From Alteraquisediminimonas sediminicola (GTDB lineage Bacteria; Pseudomonadota; Alphaproteobacteria; Sphingomonadales; Sphingomonadaceae): 64,000 nucleotides of DNA. The position numbers were made by a program, and so were the translations under genes. Below are positions 8,486 to 14,529 of the stretch, in pieces; the first letter of the stretch is position 1, and each line of letters begins with the position of its first letter. The notes under the pieces were generated by a model. It saw only the letters and a program-made list of their open reading frames with translations, was not told the DNA's origin and made no database searches. The DNA lies in assembly GCF_019740335.1 (NCBI RefSeq), contig NZ_JAHXZS010000007.1, positions 1 through 64,000 on the forward strand, given 5' to 3'.

Positions 8486-8704
8486 ATGTTTGAAGTGGGT
8501 AAAACATACCGCATTACTACAGGCACCGGTGATGCAGAGGGGTATTCAAGCTACACGGTGCTAGATTATGATGCTCCGCTTCTTAAAGTCGAAGGGGGTG
8601 CTGGTATTTCGATTTTTAATACGCATAGCCCTAGTTTTGTGTCGGCTGAACTACATCAGAACGATGCCAATCCGCAGTCGACCATTTTTATTGACCTTGA
8701 CTGA
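8486..8704 (+). CDS. small beta-rich protein on the opposite strand inside the packaging module
   Basis: 72 residues from the ATG at 8486, preceded by AGGG about nine bases upstream. The frame stays open upstream to 8390, but that part lacks a good ribosome binding site and overlaps the control region of the gene on the other strand. The sequence alternates short strands (GKTYRITTG, YTVLDYDAPLLKV, STIFIDLD) and ends in an acidic tail, suggesting a small SH3-like or barrel fold. It ends two bases before the terminase stop, tail to tail. It is the only rightward gene in the leftward packaging block, so it may be an independently expressed accessory (cargo) gene. Function unknown. Confidence 0.55.
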   Translation: MFEVGKTYRITTGTGDAEGYSSYTVLDYDAPLLKVEGGAGISIFNTHSPSFVSAELHQNDANPQSTIFIDLD

Positions 8705-8706
8705 GG

Positions 8707-10296
8707 TTAAATCCACATCGGCCCATCGCCCTGATAGACTTTCGGCCCCTCATCGGTAGCCGCTAGTCCGCAGGCCATGATTGCCGCAACAATCCCGTCG
8801 ATCCGGTCAAGGCTCTTAGCCTTGGTCGGCTTGCGGTTGCCGGTTGGATCAGTTTCCACAATGACATTGCCAGCTTGCCAACGCAGCAGCGGGTTTTCGT
8901 TATGCTGCATCTGCCGGTTCAACACGGCCCGTTCGAACGCATCCACCGCAGACGCGTAGGATTTAAAGCCCGGAATGAATGGTGTCATCGGCAGGTCAAT
9001 GCCTTCATCACTCAGCAGCTTGCCCAAGTCCTCAAAGCGCCAGCGATCATAGGCGATGCCCTGCACGTCATAGGCCTGCCGGATCTCTGCCAACTGGCGA
9101 GCGATAGCAACGCGGTCGGTTGCGCGTCCCGGTGTCCGTTCCATCCATCCGGCATCGGCCCAGCGATCATAGGGCACCCGGTCACGCTCGACGCGCTCGC
9201 CAATGGTATCATTCGGCACCCAATGCCAGACAAGCAGCTTGCCTTCATCGGGGAAGTAGAGAGCCAGCGAAGTTAAATCGCGAGTCGAACTCAGATCAAG
9301 CCCGCCATAGCAACGCTTGCCTTCCAACTCGTGCACGTCGAACGGCTCGCCGTTGGCATCCCAATCGGCCTGTTCGATGAAACGGCCTTCCGCTGCAATC
9401 CGTTGATTGAGATTCAACAGGCGAAACGATGGCGCGAATGATGGCGAGCGCATTGCACGCGATGCCGCATCGGCGAACTGTTCCTCATTCAGGAAGGCAC
9501 CAAGCGCAGGATTCGCCGCCTGCCATGCTGCCGAGTCGTCAAGGGCGCAGTCTTTCGGTGCGGTGTGTAATTGGACATAAACGGTCGGGTTAGGCTCAGC
9601 GTCGAGCATTTCGGAAAAGAAGTGCAGGTCATCCGCCGCTTGGGTCGAGATGGTCACGCCAAGCGCCGATGCACGCTTGCCCATGCCGGTCGCCAGATTG
9701 TCCCAAAGTTCACGGCTTCGCCATTGCGCCACCTCGTCGGCAATCCAGAACGACGGGGCAAGGCCATGCGCCTTCCGTGCGTCCGACGTGAGCGCCCGCC
9801 AAATAGACTGCGATTCCTCGTCAATGATTTCCTTGTGCCAATCCTTGATGTTTACCCGCGCAGCCATCCAAGGCACCGCCTCGATATAGGCCCGCGCCAT
9901 GCGATACAGGACGCCCGCCTGTTCACGGTCAAGCGCAGCGGCATAGCATTCGCCATAGGGTTCGGTCATCGGGCCAAGCAGGTGCGCCAGTGACAGGCCC
10001 GCAAGGATTGCAGATTTGCCATTGCCGCGTGCGACAGACAGCGCAGCGAGCCGAACACGACGACGCCCTAAATCATCCACATCGGAATAGATCCCACGAA
10101 CGAACTGTTCCTGAAAGTCGAGCAGCTCCATCGTCTCGCCAGCCTTCAAGCCGGAGACAATCGGCAGACTCCGCAGGAAGGCCAATACCTGTTCAGCAGG
10201 CGGCATCCCCTCTTGCTCCCAAGGATGCGACACTATCGCAGGTGCAGCTTTAGCAGCGGCTCGCAACCGGCCCGCGCCGGGTCCACGCTTGCCCAT
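8707..10296 (-). CDS. phage terminase large subunit
   Basis: 529 residues with both halves of a packaging motor. The ATPase has a variant Walker A, SVARGNGKSAI (residues 87-97), and a Walker B, FWIADEV (183-189). The nuclease half shows YGGLDLSSTRDLTSLAL, IAYDRWRFEDLG and the late acidic KSLDRIDGIVAAIMA motif expected of an RNase H-like fold. Together they cut concatemeric DNA and drive it into the prohead. Length fits the Terminase_1 family. The ATG overlaps the stop of the HNH gene (TAATG at 10298-10294). The basic lead MGKRGPGAGRLRAA resembles the start of some small terminases, yet no separate small subunit is obvious between HNH and this gene. Confidence 0.93.
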   Translation of the reverse strand: MGKRGPGAGRLRAAAKAAPAIVSHPWEQEGMPPAEQVLAFLRSLPIVSGLKAGETMELLDFQEQFVRGIYSDVDDLGRRRVRLAALSVARGNGKSAILAGLSLAHLLGPMTEPYGECYAAALDREQAGVLYRMARAYIEAVPWMAARVNIKDWHKEIIDEESQSIWRALTSDARKAHGLAPSFWIADEVAQWRSRELWDNLATGMGKRASALGVTISTQAADDLHFFSEMLDAEPNPTVYVQLHTAPKDCALDDSAAWQAANPALGAFLNEEQFADAASRAMRSPSFAPSFRLLNLNQRIAAEGRFIEQADWDANGEPFDVHELEGKRCYGGLDLSSTRDLTSLALYFPDEGKLLVWHWVPNDTIGERVERDRVPYDRWADAGWMERTPGRATDRVAIARQLAEIRQAYDVQGIAYDRWRFEDLGKLLSDEGIDLPMTPFIPGFKSYASAVDAFERAVLNRQMQHNENPLLRWQAGNVIVETDPTGNRKPTKAKSLDRIDGIVAAIMACGLAATDEGPKVYQGDGPMWI

Positions 10297-10676
10297 TAGC
10301 GACGGCCCTTAGAAACTAATTGATTTCGAAGGTTCCGTGTCGGTCCTATGTCGCCAGCCCTGAGCGATTTCCAAGGGTGCGCCGGGTCGAGTGGCGAGCC
10401 GTCCGGGTTGCATCCCTTCCTTGGCTTTGTACTCTTGATTGCGCCCGCCTCGATGCCGCGTGCCGTCTTTGCTGAGTGACAGGCAGGGCAATATGACGCC
10501 AAGCCATCATGATCGGGGAAGGCAGAGCCGCCGTCGCTGATAGGCTTGATATGGTCAACGGTATTCGCCACGACGAGACGCCCGATTGCATGGCACCCGC
10601 GACACAGTGGTTCAATCGACAGGTGAGCACGACGAAGCCGCGCCCATGTTGACGTATTGTAAGGCCAATCAGCCAT
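10296..10676 (-). CDS. HNH endonuclease of the packaging module
   Basis: A 126-residue HNH nuclease. It has a CRGC pair, the VDHIKPISDGG core with the catalytic histidine, and a second CPAC pair followed by HSAKT, so zinc and metal sites look complete. HNH proteins beside the large terminase are needed for DNA packaging or cos cleavage in HK97-like phages and in cf-PICIs. I chose the ATG at 10676 because GGCGGTGAGA lies upstream and the protein then begins MADWPYNTSTW. A start at 10727 would run 50 bases into the preceding gene. The 70-residue gene upstream overlaps this start by eight bases. Confidence 0.88.
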   Translation of the reverse strand: MADWPYNTSTWARLRRAHLSIEPLCRGCHAIGRLVVANTVDHIKPISDGGSAFPDHDGLASYCPACHSAKTARGIEAGAIKSTKPRKGCNPDGSPLDPAHPWKSLRAGDIGPTRNLRNQLVSKGRR

Positions 10677-10881
10677 TCTCACCGCCCACAATGGCGATGA
10701 CGCCCAATTTCTTGATGGATGCCGCAATGATCACCGCACGCGACTTTGGCACGCCATGCAAGCGAAGTGCGCCCTCGATCTCGCGAACTGTTAGGGGTCG
10801 GCTGATATGGTCGAGCATCGTCAGGGCACCGTCGCGCTGGTCGGTATTCATCCCCTCGATAATGGTAATCGGTTCAATCAT
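10669..10881 (-). CDS. small winged-helix-like protein
   Basis: 70 residues. The central part (RPLTVREIEGALRLHGVPKS) reads like a recognition helix-turn-helix and the end (IKKLGVIAIVGG) like a wing. It overlaps the HNH start by eight bases (ATGGCTGA), so the two are translationally coupled. Small DNA-binding proteins next to HNH and large terminase genes are often small terminase subunits, which makes this a candidate for that missing function. It could equally be a regulator. No family was recognised with confidence. Confidence 0.6.
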   Translation of the reverse strand: MIEPITIIEGMNTDQRDGALTMLDHISRPLTVREIEGALRLHGVPKSRAVIIAASIKKLGVIAIVGGENG

Positions 10882-10939
10882 TCGGGTCGCTCCATTTTGC
10901 GAGCCAATCAGGATCTTTGCACAATCTCAGTGAGTGCGA

Positions 10940-11896
10940 TCATTGATAGGCGGTGCGATTAAGGTGGTTCAGAAGCGCGGCCATCTTTGGTGCAGGCAGT
11001 TCAAACGTGCCGCCAATGACGCTAGACAGGTCCGATGCGTTGACGCCGATCGACGATGCCAGTGCCTTGCGCTTGCTGCTATTGGACTTGGACAAGAACT
11101 CGGTTAGTCGGTTGTGCAGCAGTTGCGATATGTCCGCTTCACCGGCTCGCAGGCCAGCCGCCGCCTTGCCGCCTTTAATGGCGTCGGCGTCTGGCAAACC
11201 GTCACAGCATGCGCTGCCAGATGGTATATCTATATGTGTAGCGAAATCCCGGACGATATGATTTGGCTGTTTTCCGCCATTTCCTGAAAAACGCGTAGCG
11301 GATTCCTGCACGCTATCATTATCAACAGGCCCATTATTAGGGGTCAGCGTATGGAATTTCGCTACGCGTTTGCTTTCGAGCGTAGCGTTTTCCGCTACCG
11401 TGCTTTTTTGTGAAGTTACGTTTTGCCGATGACGTTTCAAGACCCTGCAACCGGCTTCCATGCGCCTGATTGCCTTTTTGTTTTCCGGGTCCGGCATGGC
11501 GTTCAGATAGTCATTCGTCGGGCCAGCCTTAATGCAGGGAGCACTCTCCCACGTCAGACGCCAGCACCTAGCGCGAGAGCCATCACCGGCCTTGCGTGCG
11601 AAGTGCGCATCCTGAGTGCAGGAGATAAATCCCATTTTCTCCAGTTCATCGAAAGCATTGCTTGCGGCAGTGGTGTCAGCAACGCCCATTCGGTCGGCGG
11701 CATCGCGCACCGACAGGAACAACTCCCCATTGTTCCTGCCATTGTGAATCATCTTAAGTTCGACAAGCAAAGATCGGGCATTAGGGGAAAGTGTCCGATA
11801 TGCTTGCGTCTCTAAAAATGAATGATCGAGTTGAACAAAGCGCCGACTGGATGGATTGCGTCCTTTGACGTTGGTCCGCCTCTTAGGCTCAGCCAT
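10940..11896 (-). CDS. probable replication initiator with N-terminal winged helix
   Basis: 318 residues. The N-terminal 100 residues (FVQLDHSFLETQAYRTLSPNA, then SVRDAADRMGVADTTAASNAFDELEKMGFI) form a winged helix of the type seen in phage replication and helix-turn-helix proteins. A polar, low-complexity linker spans about residues 165-225. The C-terminal segment (LASSIGVNASDLSSVIGG) resembles an XRE-type helix-turn-helix. DNA-binding head, flexible linker and C-terminal interaction domain is the layout of lambda O-like initiators. Five GTAGCG iterons lie in the DNA that codes for the linker. The ATG at 11896 is three bases after the stop of the 56-residue gene upstream; a TTG in frame lies at 11899. 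No primase or helicase gene is seen, so host or helper proteins would be needed. Confidence 0.7.
   Translation of the reverse strand: MAEPKRRTNVKGRNPSSRRFVQLDHSFLETQAYRTLSPNARSLLVELKMIHNGRNNGELFLSVRDAADRMGVADTTAASNAFDELEKMGFISCTQDAHFARKAGDGSRARCWRLTWESAPCIKAGPTNDYLNAMPDPENKKAIRRMEAGCRVLKRHRQNVTSQKSTVAENATLESKRVAKFHTLTPNNGPVDNDSVQESATRFSGNGGKQPNHIVRDFATHIDIPSGSACCDGLPDADAIKGGKAAAGLRAGEADISQLLHNRLTEFLSKSNSSKRKALASSIGVNASDLSSVIGGTFELPAPKMAALLNHLNRTAYQ
11236..11400. repeat. five GTAGCG iterons, candidate replication origin
   Basis: Copies with consensus GTAGCGAAATTCC occur at 11238-11250 (+), 11295-11306 (+), 11353-11365 (-), 11382-11393 (+) and 11388-11398 (-, overlapping the previous copy). 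The GTAGCG core is exact in all five; the AT-rich tail varies. AT-rich stretches lie between copies and to the right. The repeats sit inside the initiator gene, in the part that codes for its linker. Confidence 0.6.
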
Positions 11897-11899
11897 CAA

Positions 11900-12070
11900 T
11901 CACCGCCCATCTGGTTCACGCCCATCATGTTCCGCATCGGCGCTATCAGAAAAGCGAAGTTGCAGCTTTTTGCGTGCGGGAGTATGAACTTTGGGTCGCG
12001 CTTCCATAGACGACACAAGGGCTGTCAGCGTTGCCGCGCTGGCAGTCCTTTTTTGTGGTTGATAATTCAT
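11900..12070 (-). CDS. 56-residue unknown protein
   Basis: Starts MNYQPQKRTASAATLTALVSS and ends in a charged DAEHDGREPDGR tail. Its ATG overlaps the stop of the gene before it (ATGA at 12070-12067), and its stop lies three bases before the initiator ATG, so it sits in a tightly packed operon. The N-terminal half is basic, as in small DNA-associated proteins, but I recognise no family. The coupling on both sides is the main reason to call it. Confidence 0.55.
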   Translation of the reverse strand: MNYQPQKRTASAATLTALVSSMEARPKVHTPARKKLQLRFSDSADAEHDGREPDGR

Positions 12071-12342
12071 GCGGCACCCCCAATCGACAGCGCCTCATTG
12101 ATCAGCCCCTTGATGACATCGCTGCCAAGCGATTCGAACTCGTCGTCCTGAGTGCAGATATGCGACAGCTTCCGAACGAACTGGTCGCCAGTGGATGCGC
12201 GGACATTGATCAGGCGTTGGTAAGCCGCGATGTAGTCACACTGCACACGCTCGCCCGCTTCGCTATCTTCATCCTTGCAGGTGTTCAGCGCGTGTTCGGC
12301 CAGCCTGTAATCAGCCAGCACTTTCTCAAATTCGCCGTTCAT
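12067..12342 (-). CDS. 91-residue unknown early protein
   Basis: An acidic, helical protein (for example FEKVLADYRLAEHALNTCKDE) with no recognised domain. It overlaps the alpA stop by four bases (ATGA at 12342-12339) and the next gene by four bases, so it is expressed with alpA and the initiator. Small acidic proteins in this position of phage satellites are often modulators of the helper phage or the host, but nothing in the sequence shows which. Confidence 0.6.
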   Translation of the reverse strand: MNGEFEKVLADYRLAEHALNTCKDEDSEAGERVQCDYIAAYQRLINVRASTGDQFVRKLSHICTQDDEFESLGSDVIKGLINEALSIGGAA

Positions 12343-12518
12343 GCCGCCACCTCCGAGCGGAACGCAGCTTCCAATTCAGACTTGCGGAAAAACAGGCGCT
12401 TGCCCTTGCGAATCACCGGCAACCGGCCATCCTCAGCCATGTGATAAATCTGGCGCTCAGTAAGCCCCGTATATTCAGCGGCCATCTTGGCCCCTGCAAT
12501 AAGATCCTGTTGAAGCAC
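12339..12518 (-). CDS. alpA: AlpA-family regulator
   Basis: 59 residues starting at GTG (12518), seven bases after a perfect AGGAGG (12531-12526). The sequence has the AlpA/excisionase helix-turn-helix: AAEYTGLTERQIYHMAEDG forms the helices and LPVIRKGKRLFFRKSELEAAF forms the wing. AlpA proteins act as early activators or excision factors in P4-like satellites and PICIs. It heads the long leftward operon and is divergent from the putative repressor gene, so the space between the two is the natural genetic switch of the element. The GTG start is supported by the ribosome binding site and by the ATGA overlap with the next gene. Confidence 0.88.
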   Translation of the reverse strand: MLQQDLIAGAKMAAEYTGLTERQIYHMAEDGRLPVIRKGKRLFFRKSELEAAFRSEVAA

Positions 12519-12542
12519 TTTGAAACCTCCTAATAGTGAAAG

Positions 12543-12600
12543 GGTGCCGTTACCTTATTGTGGCACTTGAACCATGTCAATGTTAAATGGTAACGGTGCC
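12543..12600. promoter_or_regulatory. divergent switch region with alpA promoter and inverted repeat
   Basis: On the minus strand a perfect TTGACA (12580-12575) and TAAGGT (12557-12552) are 17 bases apart and read toward alpA. CCGTTACC (12547-12554) overlaps the -10 box, and its inverse GGTAACGG (12589-12596) lies just upstream of the -35 box. Each is flanked by GGTGCC. A protein bound at both sites would cover the promoter, so this is a candidate operator. Confidence 0.6.
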
Positions 12601-12624
12601 TTATCGTTATTACCGGAGAGTGCC

Positions 12625-13248
12625 TTGGAACTGACATTTGCCCAAGTCGAGCGAGCCTTGGCGCTCACATATAACATCGCAGATGATAAGCGAACTGCAT
12701 TCAGCGCACGCCTTAAGCACCTGCAAAAGTTGAAATTTCCACCGGGAATAAATACCGGGCGAGGACGTGCCGCGACATATAATGTTGGGCATCTCTTTCT
12801 AATGGGCGTTGTGCTAGAACTTAACCAACTTGGCCTAAATCCCGAAAGAGCAACTTTCGTCATCAATGATGATATGCGGGCAGTAGCGCAAGCAGCCGCC
12901 ATGGCAGCGCGGGCTGGGCCACCCCAAAATGGATATGAAAATCCGGTCTTACTTTATTTGGACCCAGCCTGTTTGAGCGATCTTATGATTGACTCTCCAA
13001 GGGGAGATAGAGCCGCATCATCATTTTTTTATGCTGGTCTTGGCCTCGCGATGGAAAGCTTCTCATCATGGCTAAAACAAGGAATGACCAGAATTGCGTT
13101 CTTTAGTGTTTCAGCTTTGATATATGATCTGGCATCATATCTATCCCCCCAGACAGAAACGACAAAACAAGACTTCTACGCAGAATTACAAGCATGGGCT
13201 TATAACCAAATCGACGTTGAGGACGGATTGAATGACAGCAATCCGTAA
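12625..13248 (+). CDS. probable element regulator (repressor candidate)
   Basis: 207 residues if translation starts at TTG 12625, which lies five bases after GGAGAG (12614-12619). An in-frame ATG at 12574 has no ribosome binding site and would overlap the alpA -35 box, so I prefer the TTG. The N-terminal 75 residues (LTFAQVERALALTYNI ... LKFPPGINTGRGRAATYNV) look like a MerR- or excisionase-like DNA-binding fold followed by a helical, hydrophobic C-terminal half suited to dimerisation. It is divergent from alpA and overlaps the integrase start by 17 bases, the place where satellite master repressors are usually encoded. The DNA looks AT-richer than its surroundings. The repressor role is inference. 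Confidence 0.6.
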   Translation: MELTFAQVERALALTYNIADDKRTAFSARLKHLQKLKFPPGINTGRGRAATYNVGHLFLMGVVLELNQLGLNPERATFVINDDMRAVAQAAAMAARAGPPQNGYENPVLLYLDPACLSDLMIDSPRGDRAASSFFYAGLGLAMESFSSWLKQGMTRIAFFSVSALIYDLASYLSPQTETTKQDFYAELQAWAYNQIDVEDGLNDSNP

Positions 13249-14398
13249 ACGCGCATGGACCACGCCAGCCGGTGAGGAAAAAACCGCTTGGCAGGTCGAT
13301 TATAAAGACGGTGCAGGCAAGCGCCGGTCAAAGCAATTCGCCCGCAAGAAAGAGGCTGAGGCTTGGCTCGTCAGCGCCGCTTGGCAGGTCAGCCAAGGAA
13401 CACACACGCCAGACAGCCAATCAATCACCGTCGAAAAAGCCGCCGATTTATGGTTGGCGCGGGGTCGTCGTGAAAAGCTGGAAGGCTCGACCTTGGCTGC
13501 ATATGAACAGCATGTCCGTCTCCATATCCTCCCACTATGTGGCGATAGGAAACTGTCTCAGATCACCCGGCCTATGGTTGAGGAATGGCGTGATAAGTTG
13601 GTTGATAATTTATCGCGCCCGATGGCATCGCGCGTCCTACGGTCCCTAAGCGCGATTGTCGCAGAAGCGCAGCGCCGGGGCTATGTCGCGCAGAATGTCT
13701 GTGCTGGCGTTCAAGTCCGCAAGGCGCAGCGCGATAAGGTCAAGGCCATCATTCCACCTAAGACCGAACTCAAGGCGTTGATTGAGGCTGCAAGGGCATC
13801 AAACGCGCCAATGGCTCCCCCGCTCGTAATGACGCTCATATTTACCGGCTTGCGTGCGTCTGAATTAAGAGGGTTGGCTTGGCGGTCGATTGACCTAAAC
13901 AATGCGACACTGACAGTTGACCAACGCGCCGATGACAAAGGCGTGATAGGCCCGCCAAAATCCGCAGCGGGTCATAGGACGATACCCCTGCCCTCGGTCC
14001 TTGTCAGCGCATTGCGTGTCTGGAAACTGCAATGCCCTGCATCAGACGCGGGACTTGTCTTTCCTTCCATTGCCTCAAAAGTGATGACGTATCGCTATAT
14101 GTCGCTGAACGTGCTCGCGCCGGTCCAGATCAACGCGGGACTGTTCACCGCGATCAAGAATGACGATGACGAACTGGTTAAAGATCCGCGCTACACAATG
14201 CACGACTTCCGCCATGCCGCCGCCTCTTTGTGGATTGAACAGCGGGTCAATCCAAAGCGGGTCCAAAGCTGGATGGGGCATTCATCAATTCAGGTCACAT
14301 TCGACACATACGGCCATCTGTTTGATCAGGCAGATCAGGATTCAGCAGTAGCAGAGGCAGTTCAACGCGAGGTGTTAGGCGACACACTTGCAACATAG
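13232..14398 (+). CDS. int: tyrosine-recombinase integrase
   Basis: 388 residues. An N-terminal arm-binding segment (KTAWQVDYKDGAGKRRSKQF) precedes a SAM-like core-binding domain (about 65-165) and the catalytic domain. Arg208 in TGLRASELRG, Lys243 in PPKSAAGHRTIPL, His324 and Arg327 in MHDFRHAAAS, His350 in WMGHSS and the nucleophile Tyr360 in TFDTYGHL are all present, so it should be active. It ends 45 bases before the right attachment repeat. Its target is the 3' half of tRNA-Gln(CTG). It is translated with the upstream regulator gene, which it overlaps by 17 bases. Confidence 0.95.
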   Translation: MTAIRKRAWTTPAGEEKTAWQVDYKDGAGKRRSKQFARKKEAEAWLVSAAWQVSQGTHTPDSQSITVEKAADLWLARGRREKLEGSTLAAYEQHVRLHILPLCGDRKLSQITRPMVEEWRDKLVDNLSRPMASRVLRSLSAIVAEAQRRGYVAQNVCAGVQVRKAQRDKVKAIIPPKTELKALIEAARASNAPMAPPLVMTLIFTGLRASELRGLAWRSIDLNNATLTVDQRADDKGVIGPPKSAAGHRTIPLPSVLVSALRVWKLQCPASDAGLVFPSIASKVMTYRYMSLNVLAPVQINAGLFTAIKNDDDELVKDPRYTMHDFRHAAASLWIEQRVNPKRVQSWMGHSSIQVTFDTYGHLFDQADQDSAVAEAVQREVLGDTLAT

Positions 14399-14443
14399 AT
14401 GCAACATGGAGCCTATTTTTCCCTGTTTTCCGTTGGGTATTAG

Positions 14444-14500
14444 CGGACTCTGACTCCGTTAATTGAGGTTCGAATCCTCACGGGGCATCCAACTGTTACT
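14444..14500 (+). repeat. right attachment repeat (attR), 57 bp
   Basis: Exact copy of 3864-3920: the 3' half of tRNA-Gln from within the anticodon stem through CCA plus nine bases. No matching 5' half precedes it, so it is a tRNA remnant and not a second gene. It represents the chromosomal tRNA end displaced when the element inserted. Confidence 0.93.
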
Positions 14501-14529
14501 TTCCCAAGCATTGCGCGCAACGCACCGAT

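Larger units (their letters stand above)
3864..14500. mobile_element. tRNA-Gln-integrated element, candidate capsid-forming phage satellite
   Basis: Unit length from repeat to repeat is 10,580 bp. Rightward genes at the right end are a probable repressor and the integrase. Leftward genes are alpA, two small genes, a replication initiator, a small winged-helix-like gene, HNH, large terminase, two unknowns, major capsid, protease and portal. There is no tail, head-tail connector, holin or lysin gene that I can recognise. All recognisable genes are full length and many are joined by TAATG or ATGA overlaps, which argues against a decaying prophage. The gene set matches the definition of cf-PICIs, satellites that encode integrase, AlpA, replication and a complete head and packaging module but no tail. 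Whether it is mobile, and which helper it uses, cannot be read from the sequence. Confidence 0.8.

Noticed and set aside
14444..14500. Second tRNA-Gln gene
   Set aside because: Only the 3' half matches; the acceptor 5' strand and D arm are missing, so it is the right attachment repeat.
3864..14500. Complete tailed prophage
   Set aside because: At about 10.6 kb with head and packaging genes only, there is no room for a tail module, and no tail or lysis gene is recognised.
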